This document shows, one piece after another, positions 8,633 to 19,399 of a stretch of 64,000 nt of DNA; the stretch's first letter is position 1; every line of letters starts with the position of its first letter. Both the position numbers and the translations under genes were made by a program. Under the pieces are notes generated by a model, which made no database searches, was not told the DNA's origin, and worked only from the letters and a program-made list of their open reading frames with translations. The stretch covers positions 1,054,001 to 1,118,000 of the forward strand of contig NZ_BBZB01000002.1 of assembly GCF_001269985.1 (NCBI RefSeq), read 5' to 3'. The DNA comes from Pseudoalteromonas sp. '520P1 No. 423' (GTDB lineage: Bacteria > Pseudomonadota > Gammaproteobacteria > Enterobacterales > Alteromonadaceae).

Positions 8633-11008
8633 TTATTTACCGTGTTGTTCGGCTAAATATAACCAAGTTTTTAAAACCGTATCAGGATTTAAAGATACAG
8701 AATCAATGCCCTGCTCTACTAACCAAGCTGCAAAGTCTTCATGATCGGAAGGTCCTTGACCACAAATACCCACATATTTACCTTTGGATTTTGCAGTTTG
8801 AATTGCCATAGATAAAAGTTTTTTAATGGCTAAATCACGCTCATCAAATAAATGTGCAATAAGACCTGAATCTCGATCTAAACCTAACGTCAGCTGAGTT
8901 AAATCGTTAGAACCAATTGAAAAACCATCAAAATGCTCTAAAAATTCTTCAGCTAATAACGCATTTGAAGGTAATTCACACATCATAATAATGCGTAAAC
9001 CATTTTCTCCACGTTTTAGGCCATGCTCTTCAAGTAATTCAATAACACGTTTTGCTTCACCAACGGTTCTTACAAAGGGGATCATGATCTCAATATTAGT
9101 AAGACCCATATCGTTACGAACACGTTTAATTGCTTCACACTCTAGTGCAAAACAATCGCGGAAATCTTCAGAAATATATCTAGAAGCACCTCGGAATCCT
9201 ATCATGGGATTCTCTTCTTCAGGTTCGTATTGTTGCCCGCCTACTAAGTTAGCATATTCGTTTGATTTAAAATCAGACATACGAACAATTACTTTTTCAG
9301 GGGAAAATGCACAACCTAAAGTAGCGATACCTTCAACAAGTTTGTTTACATAAAACTCAACTGGTGAGTCATAACCGGCCATCATTTCTTTGATTTCATC
9401 TTTGACAGATTCATCTTGTTTGGCAAAGTTGATCAGTGCTTTTGGGTGCACACCTATCATGCGGTTAATAATAAACTCTAATCTAGCTAATCCTATACCA
9501 GAATGAGGCAGACGCGCAAAATCAAATGCGCGATCTGGATTACCAACATTCATCATTACTTTCATTGGCAAATCAGGCATTTCATCTACACGAGAAGTAA
9601 TCACATCAAATTTTAATCTACCTTGATAAATAAAACCTGTATCACCTTCAGCACATGAAACCGTAACTTCATCATTTTCTTTAATTAAATCAGTTGCATT
9701 ACCACATCCTACTACCGCAGGAATACCTAATTCACGCGCGATAATTGCGGCGTGACATGTTCGACCACCACGATTTGTAACAATCGCAGATGCACGTTTC
9801 ATGATAGGTTCCCAATCTGGATCTGTCATATCTGTTACTAAAACATCACCTACTTGTACTTGATCCATTTGTGCAATTGATTCAAGTACTCTTACTGTGC
9901 CGCTACCAATTTTATTCCCTATGGCACGACCTTCAGCAATTACTTTTGATGATTCATTCAGTTTATAGCGCTCCATAACATTCGCATCTTCATTAGAGCG
10001 AACTGTCTCAGGGCGGGCTTGTACAATATAAAGTTTACCGTCGTTTCCATCTTTAGCCCATTCGATATCCATCGCTCGGCCATAATGTTTTTCGATGATA
10101 ACAGCTTGCTTTGCAAGCTCTTGTACTTCGTCATCAGTAATTGAAAATTGATCGCTTAAACTTTGTTGTACGTCGATAATTTCAACTTGCTTGCCATGGC
10201 CTTCATCGTCAGAATAAACCATTTCAATCGCTTTTGAGCCTAAATTTCTGCGAACAACACTTGGTCGTCCAGCAGCTAAAGTTGGTTTATGAACGTAGAA
10301 TTCGTCTGGGTTAACAGCACCTTGTACAACCATTTCACCTAAGCCATAGCTTGAGGTAATAAATACAACGTCTTCAAAACCAGATTCAGTATCTATACTA
10401 AACATCACACCTGATGATGCTTTATCTGATCTTACCATGCGCTGTATTCCAGCAGATAATGCGACACCACGATGGTCATAACCTTGATGAACACGATATG
10501 AAATAGCACGATCATTAAATAAAGAAGCAAAAACATGCTTGATAGCAACCATTACAGCATCAATGCCCCGGACATTTAAGAAGGTTTCTTGTTGTCCTGC
10601 GAATGAAGCATCAGGCATATCTTCAGCTGTTGCTGAAGATCGTACAGCAAATGAAGCATTTTCTTCAGCACCATCACATAGCTCTGTATAGGCTTGCTTT
10701 ATAGCGGAATTGAAAGATTCGTGAAAAGGTGTATCAATGATCCATTGACGTATATCTGCGCCAACCTGCGCTAACTTAATCACATCATCAACATCTAAGT
10801 CATCTAGTACATTATAGATGCGAGCATTTAATCCCGATTGCTCAAGGAACTCGTTAAAAGCATCTGATGTTGTTGCAAATCCACCAGGGACTTGAACACC
10901 AGCATTTGCTAGGTTAGAAATCATTTCACCAAGTGAGGCATTTTTACCACCAACACGAGGAACATCTTGCATACCAAGTTCTTGATACCAGAGAACGGAT
11001 TCTTGCAC
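8633..11008 (-). CDS. ppsA: Phosphoenolpyruvate synthase
   Basis: PEP synthase (791 residues) converts pyruvate and ATP to PEP, AMP and phosphate for gluconeogenesis in the cytoplasm. The N-terminal ATP-grasp domain begins with [14 protein letters not shown]. The phosphohistidine swivel domain carries [14 protein letters not shown] with its His near 422, matching His421 in E. coli. The C-terminal PEP-utilising barrel ends with [13 protein letters not shown] near 750, containing the catalytic Cys. Length is typical. It is divergent from ppsR, its dedicated regulator, across a 285-bp shared control region. Confidence 0.97.
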   Translation of the reverse strand: MQESVLWYQELGMQDVPRVGGKNASLGEMISNLANAGVQVPGGFATTSDAFNEFLEQSGLNARIYNVLDDLDVDDVIKLAQVGADIRQWIIDTPFHESFNSAIKQAYTELCDGAEENASFAVRSSATAEDMPDASFAGQQETFLNVRGIDAVMVAIKHVFASLFNDRAISYRVHQGYDHRGVALSAGIQRMVRSDKASSGVMFSIDTESGFEDVVFITSSYGLGEMVVQGAVNPDEFYVHKPTLAAGRPSVVRRNLGSKAIEMVYSDDEGHGKQVEIIDVQQSLSDQFSITDDEVQELAKQAVIIEKHYGRAMDIEWAKDGNDGKLYIVQARPETVRSNEDANVMERYKLNESSKVIAEGRAIGNKIGSGTVRVLESIAQMDQVQVGDVLVTDMTDPDWEPIMKRASAIVTNRGGRTCHAAIIARELGIPAVVGCGNATDLIKENDEVTVSCAEGDTGFIYQGRLKFDVITSRVDEMPDLPMKVMMNVGNPDRAFDFARLPHSGIGLARLEFIINRMIGVHPKALINFAKQDESVKDEIKEMMAGYDSPVEFYVNKLVEGIATLGCAFSPEKVIVRMSDFKSNEYANLVGGQQYEPEEENPMIGFRGASRYISEDFRDCFALECEAIKRVRNDMGLTNIEIMIPFVRTVGEAKRVIELLEEHGLKRGENGLRIIMMCELPSNALLAEEFLEHFDGFSIGSNDLTQLTLGLDRDSGLIAHLFDERDLAIKKLLSMAIQTAKSKGKYVGICGQGPSDHEDFAAWLVEQGIDSVSLNPDTVLKTWLYLAEQHGK

Positions 11009-11293
11009 GGAACTATCTCCAAAAGCAGATTATATGATTGATACTAAGTGCTATTTACCCTGTTTTAGTTGAACTGCGTTCCAATAAAAACTCACAACAT
11101 AGTATCAACTATCAAATATTAACGAATATGACCCTCCAAATAGGTCAATTTAATTCTACACCGCTAAATGGGGTTAGGTAAATACACAAATATGTGATTT
11201 TGATATATATATTTACAGTTTAGATATATATTCAAATTATAGTGTATATTATTCTTAACAAAACAAGATATTTAAAAACTTGAGGTTAAACAG
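11009..11293. promoter_or_regulatory. ppsA-ppsR divergent control region
   Basis: This A/T-rich spacer must hold both promoters. A short inverted repeat, gacc(9)ggtc, lies near 11129-11145, and two similar gatatatat stretches lie near 11200 and 11225. I could not assign a specific regulator. Confidence 0.4.
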
Positions 11294-12103
11294 TTGAGAA
11301 CAGCATTTTATATTTCTGATGGTACGGCAATTACAGCCGAAGTTTTTGGCCATGCAACACTCTCATTATTTCCTGTGGATTTTAAAAACATTACAATCCC
11401 ATTTGTAGAAACCAAGGAAAAAGCATTAGAAGTTAAAAACCAAATAGATAAAGCAATCAGTTCTAAAGGTGAAAAACCTTTGGTTTTTTACACTTTTGTT
11501 GATCATGAATTAACAGATATTATTAACTCATCTCAAGGCGTGTGCTATGATTTTTTAACCTTTTTTAGTGATCAAATAGAAGAAGAAATCAAAGTAGAAC
11601 CTGTGCCTCGTACCCATAGAACGCATAGTATGCATGAAAAAAGCTATGATTTTAGAATTGACGCTGTGAACTATGCCTTAGCAAATGATGATGGAGCTAA
11701 TTTAAAAAATTATGAAGAAGCTGACATCATTTTAGTTGGGGTCAGTCGAAGTGGTAAAACCCCAACAAGTTTATATCTGGCATTACAATATGGCATAAAA
11801 GCGGCTAACTATCCTTTTACTGACGATGATATGGATGATCTTAAAATCCCTCCTTCATTATTGCCGCATAAAAAGAAAATATTTGGTTTAACAATAAAAC
11901 CTGAACGCTTAGCTGCTATTAGAAACGAAAGACTCGCAAACAGTAAATACGCCTCTATCAGGCAATGCAGAATTGAAGTACGAGAAGTTGAGATGTTATA
12001 TAAAACGAACCGTATTCCATATTTGAATTCTACACAGCATTCTGTTGAGGAAATATCGGCTAAAATATTGGCTGAAACAGGTCTTGAAAGACGAAAGTAT
12101 TAA
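11294..12103 (+). CDS. ppsR: PEP synthase regulatory kinase/pyrophosphorylase
   Basis: A 269-residue DUF299 protein. It inactivates PEP synthase by ADP-dependent phosphorylation of a threonine and reactivates it by phosphate-dependent removal. The P-loop-like GVSRSGKTPTSLYLA sits near 149-163, and the N-terminus MRTAFYISDGTAITAE is characteristic. The start is TTG, supported by TGAGG at 11281-11285 eight bases upstream and by no in-frame ATG before the conserved N-terminus. Its position divergent from ppsA matches many gammaproteobacteria and supports the role. Confidence 0.94.
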   Translation: MRTAFYISDGTAITAEVFGHATLSLFPVDFKNITIPFVETKEKALEVKNQIDKAISSKGEKPLVFYTFVDHELTDIINSSQGVCYDFLTFFSDQIEEEIKVEPVPRTHRTHSMHEKSYDFRIDAVNYALANDDGANLKNYEEADIILVGVSRSGKTPTSLYLALQYGIKAANYPFTDDDMDDLKIPPSLLPHKKKIFGLTIKPERLAAIRNERLANSKYASIRQCRIEVREVEMLYKTNRIPYLNSTQHSVEEISAKILAETGLERRKY

Positions 12104-12132
12104 TATCAAATAGCCTTGATATTAAATTGAGG

Positions 12133-12157
12133 AAGCAGGTAGTGAACCTGCTTTTTT
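12133..12157 (+). terminator. Terminator of ppsR
   Basis: aagcaggt at 12133-12140 and acctgctt at 12146-12153 form an 8-bp stem with a five-base loop, followed by T residues. Confidence 0.85.
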
Positions 12158-12165
12158 ATAATTTG

Positions 12166-12741
12166 TTATTTTAATGCGTCTTTATAATGCTTTCTACACA
12201 CTGAGACGTAACGCTCATTTCCGCCGATTTCAACTTGATCGCCATCAGCCATTGCAACACCATTTTCATCTGTTCTAAGCACCATATTGGCTTTTCGGCC
12301 ACAATGACAAACAGTTTTTAATTCAATTAATTTATCTGCCCATGCTAATAAATATTGGGCTCCAGTAAATAACTCCCCCCTAAAGTCAGTTCTTAGGCCA
12401 TAACATAAAACTGGAATTTTTAAGGTATCAACAACATCAGAAATTTGATGTACTTGCTCTTTTGTTAAAAACTGACTTTCATCAATTAAAACACAATGTA
12501 CTTTTTGCTTTTCATTTAATGTAGTAATATGATCAAATATCTGTGTTTCAACTGTAAACAATTCAGCATCAGCTTCTAATCCAATTCTTGAACTAACCTT
12601 ACCTTCACCAAATCTATTATCAATTTTTGCAGTGAATATTACTGGGTTCATGCCACGTTCTTGGTAATTAAAAGATGACTGAAGCATAGTCGTTGACTTG
12701 CCTGCGTTCATTGCTGAATAATAAAAGTACAATTGAGCCAT
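12166..12741 (-). CDS. tdk: Thymidine kinase
   Basis: A type II thymidine kinase of 191 residues that phosphorylates thymidine to dTMP in the salvage pathway. The P-loop SAMNAGKST is at residues 9-17, the Walker B-like LIDESQF near 84-90, and zinc-site cysteines lie in CHCGRKA (near 142) and CRKHY (near 182). Length is typical. It converges on ppsR, with the ppsR terminator between them. Confidence 0.96.
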   Translation of the reverse strand: MAQLYFYYSAMNAGKSTTMLQSSFNYQERGMNPVIFTAKIDNRFGEGKVSSRIGLEADAELFTVETQIFDHITTLNEKQKVHCVLIDESQFLTKEQVHQISDVVDTLKIPVLCYGLRTDFRGELFTGAQYLLAWADKLIELKTVCHCGRKANMVLRTDENGVAMADGDQVEIGGNERYVSVCRKHYKDALK

Positions 12742-12824
12742 ATTACTCTCGGTAAAAAAATAGAATAACGGATGCTACGTTAATTGTTATTTAATTGAAA
12801 GTGGGTAACAGCTAATATACCTAT

Positions 12825-13152
12825 TAGAAATTATTTAAAATATTCGCTATAAATCGCATTTTTATCTAAATTTATAAGATAATTCCAAATTTTTTGTACC
12901 AATGGTTCATTAGTTTGGTAGTACTCGTGGGATACGATTAAATAATCATTTTTAACATACAATGGTGGCTATATAAGTGTAAATTGAGATTCAAGTTCAT
13001 TATGTCTTTTCATTGCATACTTATCTATTTGACATAAAGATAAAGCGGCATCGACTCTTTTCTTCATAGCAAAATAATAAATTTGTTTGTGTATTAGCAA
13101 AAGCTAAATTAAAGATAGTTAGAATACACAATAACATCAGATAAATTTTCAA
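12825..13152 (-). pseudogene. Decayed periplasmic solute-binding protein
   Basis: On the minus strand a TTG start gives a signal peptide (LKIYLMLLCILTIFNLAFA). After a frame change there is KRVDAALSLCQIDKYAMKR, then a stop, then PPLYVKNDYLIVSHEYYQ and a C-terminus ending SEYLNNF. The order fits a family-3 extracellular solute-binding protein that has lost most of its middle and acquired a frameshift and a stop. A different remnant of the same general type lies at 27435-27757. Family assignment is by resemblance only. Confidence 0.6.
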
Positions 13153-13245
13153 TTGTAAAAACCTAAAAATGACGTGATAAACTTAAAGTGTAGCCGATAG
13201 ATGTTAAGCAGTGTTTTTTATTGAAGGTGCTGTGTTAAATGTGTA

Positions 13246-13280
13246 AGTAGACAAGCGACATTTAATGCTGCTTGTCTATT
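13246..13280 (-). terminator. Hairpin downstream of the RND pump gene
   Basis: tagacaagc at 13248-13256 pairs perfectly with gcttgtcta at 13270-13278 across a 13-base loop. The U-tract is weak, so termination is probable rather than certain. Confidence 0.5.
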
Positions 13281-13285
13281 ATATC

Positions 13286-16200
13286 TTAAGATAGCTGTGC
13301 GATTTTTGCTTTTGAGAATTTCGTAAATAAGACAGGCACTACAAACAAAGTTAATAATGTTGCTGTGATTAAACCCCCTACTATCACAGTTGCTAAAGGC
13401 TTTTGAATTTCAGCACCTATGCCATTAGATAATAACATAGGGATCAAACCTAAAGCTGAAGTCAAAGCTGTCATTAAAACAGGTCTTAACCTAGCAATTG
13501 CTCCATTAAATGCTGCTATGGAGGCATCTTCACCAGCTGTAATTCTTTGATTAATACTTTCAACCATTACCACGCCATTTAGTACAGCGACACCAAATAA
13601 TGTGATAAAACCAACTGAGCTGGGAACCGATAAATATTGCCCTGATACATACAAAGCAACAACCCCACCAATCACTGCTAAAGGTACGTTCACTAAAATT
13701 AACATGGCTTGTCCGAATGTGCCAAATGCAAAATACAATAAAAGTGCGATCATCAGTAATGATATAGGCACTAATATTGATAGTCTTTGTTGTGCCCTTT
13801 GCTGGTTTTTATATTGACCGCCAATTGCAGTTGAGTAACCCGTGGGTAAATCGATATTTTTAGCAATTGTTGATTGAATTTCTGCAACCACACTACCCAT
13901 ATCTCTGCCTTGAACATTGGCTTGTATTACTACTCTACGCTGAATATCGTCACGCCTAACTTGTGGGGGTCCTGAAGAAATTGAAACAGTTGCAACATCT
14001 TCTAATCGAACAATAGCACCACTAGGAGATTTGACTCTTAATTGCGAAATCACTTGTGGGTCCTTTCGAAATCTCTCTTCCAAACGCACATAGATATCAG
14101 ACCTTTCATTGCCATTTATAATTTGGCCAGCATTAGTGCCACCTAAACCATCTCTGACAATTGCCATAACATCACCGACAGATAATCCATATCGAGATAA
14201 TTGGCGACGGTTTGGTTTTATAACAAGTTGCGCTTCACCTGATATTTGTTCCATTGCAACATCTTTTGCCCCTTGTACTCGCTTTACAGCGGCTTCAATT
14301 TCTTGTCCTTTAGATACTAATACATCTAAATCTGGTCCAAATAATTTTATCGCTAATTGTGCTTTAACACCTGAGAGCAGTTCATCAACACGACTCGTGA
14401 TAGGCTGAGAGAAGTTATAAAGTAATCCAGGGAAAACTTCTAATTTTTCTTCCATTAGATTTTGCAGCGTAAAACGGTTAGTAGCACTAGTCCATTGTGT
14501 GACAGGTTTTAACCCGATATATATTTCGATGTTGTTCACAGGTTCCGGATCACCGCCAAGTTCTGGGCGACCAATTCGACTAAGTGCATATTCAACTTCT
14601 GGAAACTCAAGTAATAAAGCTTCAATCTTTGGTGCAACTGTTAAACTTGTATCTAAGCTAGATGAAGGTGCTAAAGTAACTCTTAAATTAAGTGTACCTT
14701 CTTCTAATTCTGGGACAAATTCAGTGCCAAGCTGAGGAATTAATACAATAGTAAATAAAACTAAAGATAAAGCGATGCCAATTACTAAGTTTACACTTCT
14801 CATCGCCAAATTCAGCCCTCGATGATACAAAGTATCTATGGGTTTTAATAAAAAACTTTCTTTTGGTTTTATGCCATTCTTAAATAGAAATATCGCTAAT
14901 GCAGGTACACAGATGAGCGCAACAAAAACAGCGGCTATAATGGCAAGCATGATACTGATAGCCATAGGTTGAAATAATTTAGCTTCCACGCCTTGAAAGC
15001 TAAATAAAGGTAAAAAAACTACGAGTATAATCAAAGCTGCAAAAAAAATAGGACGAGCGACTTCTTTTGCAGCGATTAATACGCGGTCTTTGGTTGATTT
15101 AGAATTATTGTGGTCGATTAAATGTTTATAAATATTTTCTACCATGACAACCGAGCCATCAACAAGCATTCCTATTGCAACTGCTATGCCGCCTAAAGAC
15201 ATTAAATTAGCTGATAACCCTAACCATGACATAATCATTAAGGCGATAGCGATAGCGATAGGAATAGATATGAGTACTAATGACGTGGCTCTTAAATCCA
15301 TTAAAAATAGCGCTAAAATAATGACAATAAAAACAAAAGCTAACAGTAACGCATTAACAACTGTTGATACGGCTTTTGAAATTAAATCAGCTTGATCATA
15401 GAAAATTTCCAACGTAACGCCATCAGGCAATGCCTGTTGAATTAACTCCATTCTTTGATTAATACCATCGATTGTCGCTTTTGTATTTGCTCCCATGCGT
15501 TTTAAAACAACTCCAGATACGACTTCGCCTAAGGTTTCGATTGTGTCACCTTGAGCACGACGCGTCATAGTAACTGCACCTTGTCTGATTTCACCACCTA
15601 ATTCTATTTTTGCGATGTCAGAAACGGTAACCACTCTTCCATTAATGGTTTTAACTGGCGTTTGACTAATTTCTGCGATACCTTTTATTCCGCTATTAAA
15701 CCAGCCCATGCCTCTAATGACCAGTTGCTCTTGGCCACGGTTCATATACCAGCCACCAACATTTTCGTTGTTACCTTCAAGAGCAGTTACAACATCATCT
15801 TGGGTTAAGTTATATGCTAATAATTTATTAGGATTAACGTTTACTTGGTACTGTTTTACATCGCCACCGTAAGATAATACATCAGTCACGCCATCAACTG
15901 GTAAAATGAGTAGTTTAATGACCCAATCGTTTAAACTTCGTAATGCCATAGCATCTAGACCAGAGTTTTCATCCGCAATCAATAAGTATTGAAATATTTG
16001 GCCAAGCCCTGAGGTATTTGGACCAATTTCTGGCATGGCAACACCTTGCGAAATGAGTTCTTTAGCTGATTGCAGCCTTTCAAATACCAATTGCCGAGCA
16101 AAGTAAATATCAGTGCCCTCTTTGAATACTACCGTAACACCAGAAAGACCCGTTTTTGAGATTGAGCGCACTTGCTCAACATCTGGTAATGCGTACATTA

Positions 16201-16414
16201 CAGCTTCAATCGGGTATGTAATAAGCTGTTCAACTTCCTCGGAAGCTAAACCGGGGGCTTCAGTATTAACTGATACTTGAACATTTGTTACATCAGGAAA
16301 TGCGTCTAAATTTAATTTTGGGATCACAATAAATGAAGTGATCACTAAAGCAACAAGGCTTAATATGATTATTAAACGATTATTGATGGCTGACTCTATT
16401 ATTTTATTAAACAT
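13286..16414 (-). CDS. Heavy-metal efflux RND pump (CusA/CzcA family)
   Basis: A 1042-residue inner-membrane RND transporter of the heavy-metal efflux subfamily, which drives metal ions out using the proton gradient. It has the usual layout: TM1 at the N-terminus, two large periplasmic loops and two blocks of membrane helices. The TM4 motif VDGSVVMVEN (about residue 420) carries the Asp and Glu of this subfamily. I cannot settle whether Cu/Ag or divalent metals are exported. It lies 73 bp after the adaptor gene and forms an operon with it and probably the small exported protein upstream. No TolC-type channel gene is nearby, so one must be borrowed. Confidence 0.93.
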   Translation of the reverse strand: MFNKIIESAINNRLIIILSLVALVITSFIVIPKLNLDAFPDVTNVQVSVNTEAPGLASEEVEQLITYPIEAVMYALPDVEQVRSISKTGLSGVTVVFKEGTDIYFARQLVFERLQSAKELISQGVAMPEIGPNTSGLGQIFQYLLIADENSGLDAMALRSLNDWVIKLLILPVDGVTDVLSYGGDVKQYQVNVNPNKLLAYNLTQDDVVTALEGNNENVGGWYMNRGQEQLVIRGMGWFNSGIKGIAEISQTPVKTINGRVVTVSDIAKIELGGEIRQGAVTMTRRAQGDTIETLGEVVSGVVLKRMGANTKATIDGINQRMELIQQALPDGVTLEIFYDQADLISKAVSTVVNALLLAFVFIVIILALFLMDLRATSLVLISIPIAIAIALMIMSWLGLSANLMSLGGIAVAIGMLVDGSVVMVENIYKHLIDHNNSKSTKDRVLIAAKEVARPIFFAALIILVVFLPLFSFQGVEAKLFQPMAISIMLAIIAAVFVALICVPALAIFLFKNGIKPKESFLLKPIDTLYHRGLNLAMRSVNLVIGIALSLVLFTIVLIPQLGTEFVPELEEGTLNLRVTLAPSSSLDTSLTVAPKIEALLLEFPEVEYALSRIGRPELGGDPEPVNNIEIYIGLKPVTQWTSATNRFTLQNLMEEKLEVFPGLLYNFSQPITSRVDELLSGVKAQLAIKLFGPDLDVLVSKGQEIEAAVKRVQGAKDVAMEQISGEAQLVIKPNRRQLSRYGLSVGDVMAIVRDGLGGTNAGQIINGNERSDIYVRLEERFRKDPQVISQLRVKSPSGAIVRLEDVATVSISSGPPQVRRDDIQRRVVIQANVQGRDMGSVVAEIQSTIAKNIDLPTGYSTAIGGQYKNQQRAQQRLSILVPISLLMIALLLYFAFGTFGQAMLILVNVPLAVIGGVVALYVSGQYLSVPSSVGFITLFGVAVLNGVVMVESINQRITAGEDASIAAFNGAIARLRPVLMTALTSALGLIPMLLSNGIGAEIQKPLATVIVGGLITATLLTLFVVPVLFTKFSKAKIAQLS

Positions 16415-16487
16415 AATTTGCCTTAAGCTATAATGGCTATGGGAATTATCCCACCTTTGTTAAATTCACAAGTTACAATCGTTTTCA

Positions 16488-17630
16488 TTAATGGTTATGT
16501 GGATCAAATCCACCCTTAGCAATTTGTGAAGCAACAAAAAATGCGCCCTTTATAACAATTTTAGTGCCTGACTTAATACCTAAAATTTCACGGCCTTGTA
16601 CAAATCGACGACCAAGTGACACTTCTACGGGTTCAAACTCCCCTGGCTGATCTTCTACATATACAACCCAGTCTCCATCAGCACTACGCATTAAAGCAGT
16701 TTCAGGCACTGTCATGACAGGTTTGTCTTCATTAAATAGAAAATTTACGTCAGTAAACATTCCTGGGTGTAACTTATGTTGTTCATTCTTCAAGGATAAA
16801 CGAATTGTTCTCGAGCGGGATTGTTGGTCTATGGTATGGCCTTCTTGAATAACTTCAGCGATAAACTCTTGGTTATCAATTACAATATTCGCTTTTGTGC
16901 CTTCTTGAATAGTAATCAAGCTATTAGGCGGTAACTGCGCTTCTACCCAAAGCTGGTGTTCATCTGCTAACAACATAATTTCGTCACCTGCTAATACTCT
17001 TTTACCTTGTAAAAATGCATCGGCTAACACAGCACCGGGTGTTTGTGCGTATAAAGTATATTGTCCAAGGTTATCTATTTTAGATAATGTTGATTTTTTA
17101 ATTGCGTCTTCAGATAAGCCGTAAGCTTTTAAAGTGCTATAAGCAACTTCATGTTCTGCTTTAGCTTCTAAATATCGTTTTTCAGTAACAGTTGCTTTAC
17201 CTAGTTTTTTTACTCTGGCCCATTGGGCTAAGCTCAGTCTATATGAGGCTTGTGCTTTTGCGACATCAACGCTAAATAAAGTCACTAACGCTGCACCTTT
17301 TTCGATATGTTGACCTAAAATAGCATGACGTTTGAGTACGATTGAATCAACTCTTGGGGAGACTGAGTAGCTGGTATATCCATTTGCCATTAGTTCACCT
17401 GGCGCATAAAGTGAAAAAGTTACATTTTGAGGTGTTAAAGCTGCTACTTCAATATTACTAATTTGCATTTGCGCTAAAGTGAACTGTGTTGCGGTTTCCT
17501 TTTCTTCGTCTTTGTTGTGTTCGTGGCTTGGTGATGAATATGTGTACATCGACGTCATAGTTAATATTAAAATCGTGCTGGTTGTTAATAGTGTTTTAAG
17601 CATTTTAATTCTCTTAAGCATTTCCAACAT
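16488..17630 (-). CDS. RND periplasmic adaptor (CusB/CzcB family)
   Basis: A 380-residue membrane-fusion protein linking the RND pump to an outer-membrane channel. It has an N-terminal signal or anchor segment (LLTTSTILILTMTSM), a short His/Glu-rich stretch HEHNKDEEKE near 38, barrel-sandwich halves and a helical hairpin near 120-170, beta-barrel sequences near 230-300 and a membrane-proximal domain at the end. The start could be one of three closely spaced Met codons (residues 1, 4, 10). The His/Glu segment just after the signal could bind metal, which is inference. Confidence 0.9.
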   Translation of the reverse strand: MLEMLKRIKMLKTLLTTSTILILTMTSMYTYSSPSHEHNKDEEKETATQFTLAQMQISNIEVAALTPQNVTFSLYAPGELMANGYTSYSVSPRVDSIVLKRHAILGQHIEKGAALVTLFSVDVAKAQASYRLSLAQWARVKKLGKATVTEKRYLEAKAEHEVAYSTLKAYGLSEDAIKKSTLSKIDNLGQYTLYAQTPGAVLADAFLQGKRVLAGDEIMLLADEHQLWVEAQLPPNSLITIQEGTKANIVIDNQEFIAEVIQEGHTIDQQSRSRTIRLSLKNEQHKLHPGMFTDVNFLFNEDKPVMTVPETALMRSADGDWVVYVEDQPGEFEPVEVSLGRRFVQGREILGIKSGTKIVIKGAFFVASQIAKGGFDPHNH

Positions 17631-17737
17631 AAATGTTCGGGATCTTTTATGAAAGAAACCTAAATTTTATGTATGGTTAATATATACAAGTAACTTTGAA
17701 AGTTATGGTTTGTTTAAAATTTATGAGATAAAAATGA

Positions 17738-18112
17738 TTAAGCTATCGGAGGGCGATGTTCTGGTGCTATGTGTTCAGAGCTAAATAATACTCTTAAATT
17801 TTGTACTGAGAGAGGATTAAGTACAATATCCGTAGTGTTTAAAACAAGAGGTAAAAATATCCCAGTATGGCAGCTATAACAATGAGAACAATCTTTTTGT
17901 TCATCAAGTTCTTGGGAAATAGACTGGTGTTCAACATTATGAAGTTTGTGATCTCCATTTTCAATGCAATGAGAATCTAACTCTGCTTGTAGAACTAAAA
18001 GTTGGGAGGTTTGGTTAATCTTTTCATTATGGTGTTGCACATCAATGAAATCCAGCAAAGGCTGGCACATTAATAACATCACTAATAAAAATAATAACCT
18101 ATTTTTTAACAT
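17738..18112 (-). CDS. Small Cys/His-rich exported protein of the metal locus
   Basis: A 124-residue protein with a clear signal peptide (LLFLLVMLLMCQPLL) and many potential metal ligands, including HHNE near 27, HCIENGDHKLHN near 48 and CSHCYSCH near 75-82. It ends with the short Pro-rich tail EHRPPIA. It is the first gene before the adaptor and pump, so a periplasmic metal-binding or sensing role is likely. A second small His-rich exported protein with a similar Pro-rich tail occurs at 26846-27232. I do not recognise a named family with certainty. Confidence 0.7.
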   Translation of the reverse strand: MLKNRLLFLLVMLLMCQPLLDFIDVQHHNEKINQTSQLLVLQAELDSHCIENGDHKLHNVEHQSISQELDEQKDCSHCYSCHTGIFLPLVLNTTDIVLNPLSVQNLRVLFSSEHIAPEHRPPIA

Positions 18113-18236
18113 CTAAAAAATATATACCCAAACAATGAATTAAATCCAAGAAAAAATAACATATAAAATTTCATTTCTCAATGTATTTATAAGTTATTAA
18201 AAGTGCTATGTAATTGAAACTATATAACAAAACATA

Positions 18237-18950
18237 TTACTTTTCATTGAGTTCTTGCTTAAGGTACTCTTTAGCTCTTGTCATTGCTCTGACGGCTTTT
18301 GATTTAAATTCACGTCTATATAAAGTATAAGAAACAAACATACTTGCTAAAATGAATAAAACAGGATGAAAGAACCAACAAATCGCTGCTAAAGAAAAAT
18401 AATAAGATCGCAGTCCATAATTATAAGAATGCGCAGCTTGATCTTGCACTACAGCCATTTCAACGGCATATTTTTGTAAGTGCTTTTTATGAGCTGTCAA
18501 ATCTATTGGCGCAGCGCCTATCATCACATTGACAAAACCATACTGCCTCATAGACCAAGTGAATTGAAAAAATGCCAATACAAATATAAAAGCTAATAAA
18601 CTCAATTTAATTTGAATTGTAAAATGATTGGCATTAAGAGCAAATGGTAATGAAGCAATAATTAATTCAAGTCTTTCAATTTGTGCAAAAAGTGTAAGTA
18701 CACCGGCTATGATAATCAAAGTTGTGGAAGCAAAAAAAGCAATGTTTCGCTCTAGATTGGCCAAAAGCGCGGCATCACCCACTCGAATGTCACGATTCAT
18801 GAGCTCTTTCATCCAATGAATACGGTGTTGATGCAAACTTCTTGCGATACAATCAGTTGTTTTTGCTTTTTTACGTGCAAAATAAGTATAACCAGACCAG
18901 CAAAAAACAAAGCAGCATAAGGCTAAAAAATCTAATAATGAAAACAGCAT
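18237..18950 (-). CDS. DUF599 membrane protein
   Basis: A 237-residue membrane protein with about four hydrophobic segments (near 5-20, 70-90, 115-135 and 185-210). It contains the DUF599-like block HQHRIHWMKELMNRDIRVGD followed by LLANLERNIAFFAST. Family function is unknown. It is separated from the metal operon by about 125 bases and is probably unrelated to it. Confidence 0.8.
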   Translation of the reverse strand: MLFSLLDFLALCCFVFCWSGYTYFARKKAKTTDCIARSLHQHRIHWMKELMNRDIRVGDAALLANLERNIAFFASTTLIIIAGVLTLFAQIERLELIIASLPFALNANHFTIQIKLSLLAFIFVLAFFQFTWSMRQYGFVNVMIGAAPIDLTAHKKHLQKYAVEMAVVQDQAAHSYNYGLRSYYFSLAAICWFFHPVLFILASMFVSYTLYRREFKSKAVRAMTRAKEYLKQELNEK

Positions 18951-19047
18951 AATTTGAATTTATTCACGTGGAAATATGATACTGAAGTTTACAAATTATC
19001 TTTATAAAATTATAGTGATCAAAAAAATTAAATTGCATCATTTCCAA

Positions 19048-19323
19048 TTAAGAGATCTTAATTCGTGTTGTTTTCATTATTTCCATTTCAAAACCAGCAA
19101 TCACTTCTGTTGCAGGATAATAAGTAATATTAACGACTGCACCTTTTAAACTTTTATACTTCTGTTTTCTATTATATTTGAAAGGTACATCACACCCTTG
19201 CACCATAACCGTATTATGAACCCATTCTGGTGTTTCTCGTTGCACATGCGACAGTACTTTTTGATTCTCACTATGGATTAACTGTTTATGTTTGGATAAT
19301 AACTTGTCTATTTCTTTTGTCAT
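19048..19323 (-). CDS. Small conserved hypothetical protein
   Basis: A 91-residue basic, soluble protein with a helical N-terminus (IDKLLSKHKQLIHSENQKVL) and a likely beta-rich C-terminus (VVNITYYPATEVIAGFEMEI). I do not recognise the family. The coding signal is good: typical composition, no overlap, and its own spacing from DUF599. No signal peptide or membrane segment is seen. Confidence 0.6.
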   Translation of the reverse strand: MTKEIDKLLSKHKQLIHSENQKVLSHVQRETPEWVHNTVMVQGCDVPFKYNRKQKYKSLKGAVVNITYYPATEVIAGFEMEIMKTTRIKIS

Positions 19324-19399
19324 AAGATCACTTGATAAGTTAAATGAACCTATTATTTTAGACTAAATCTAGAAAAATAAAACAGCAACTGAAATTTAA

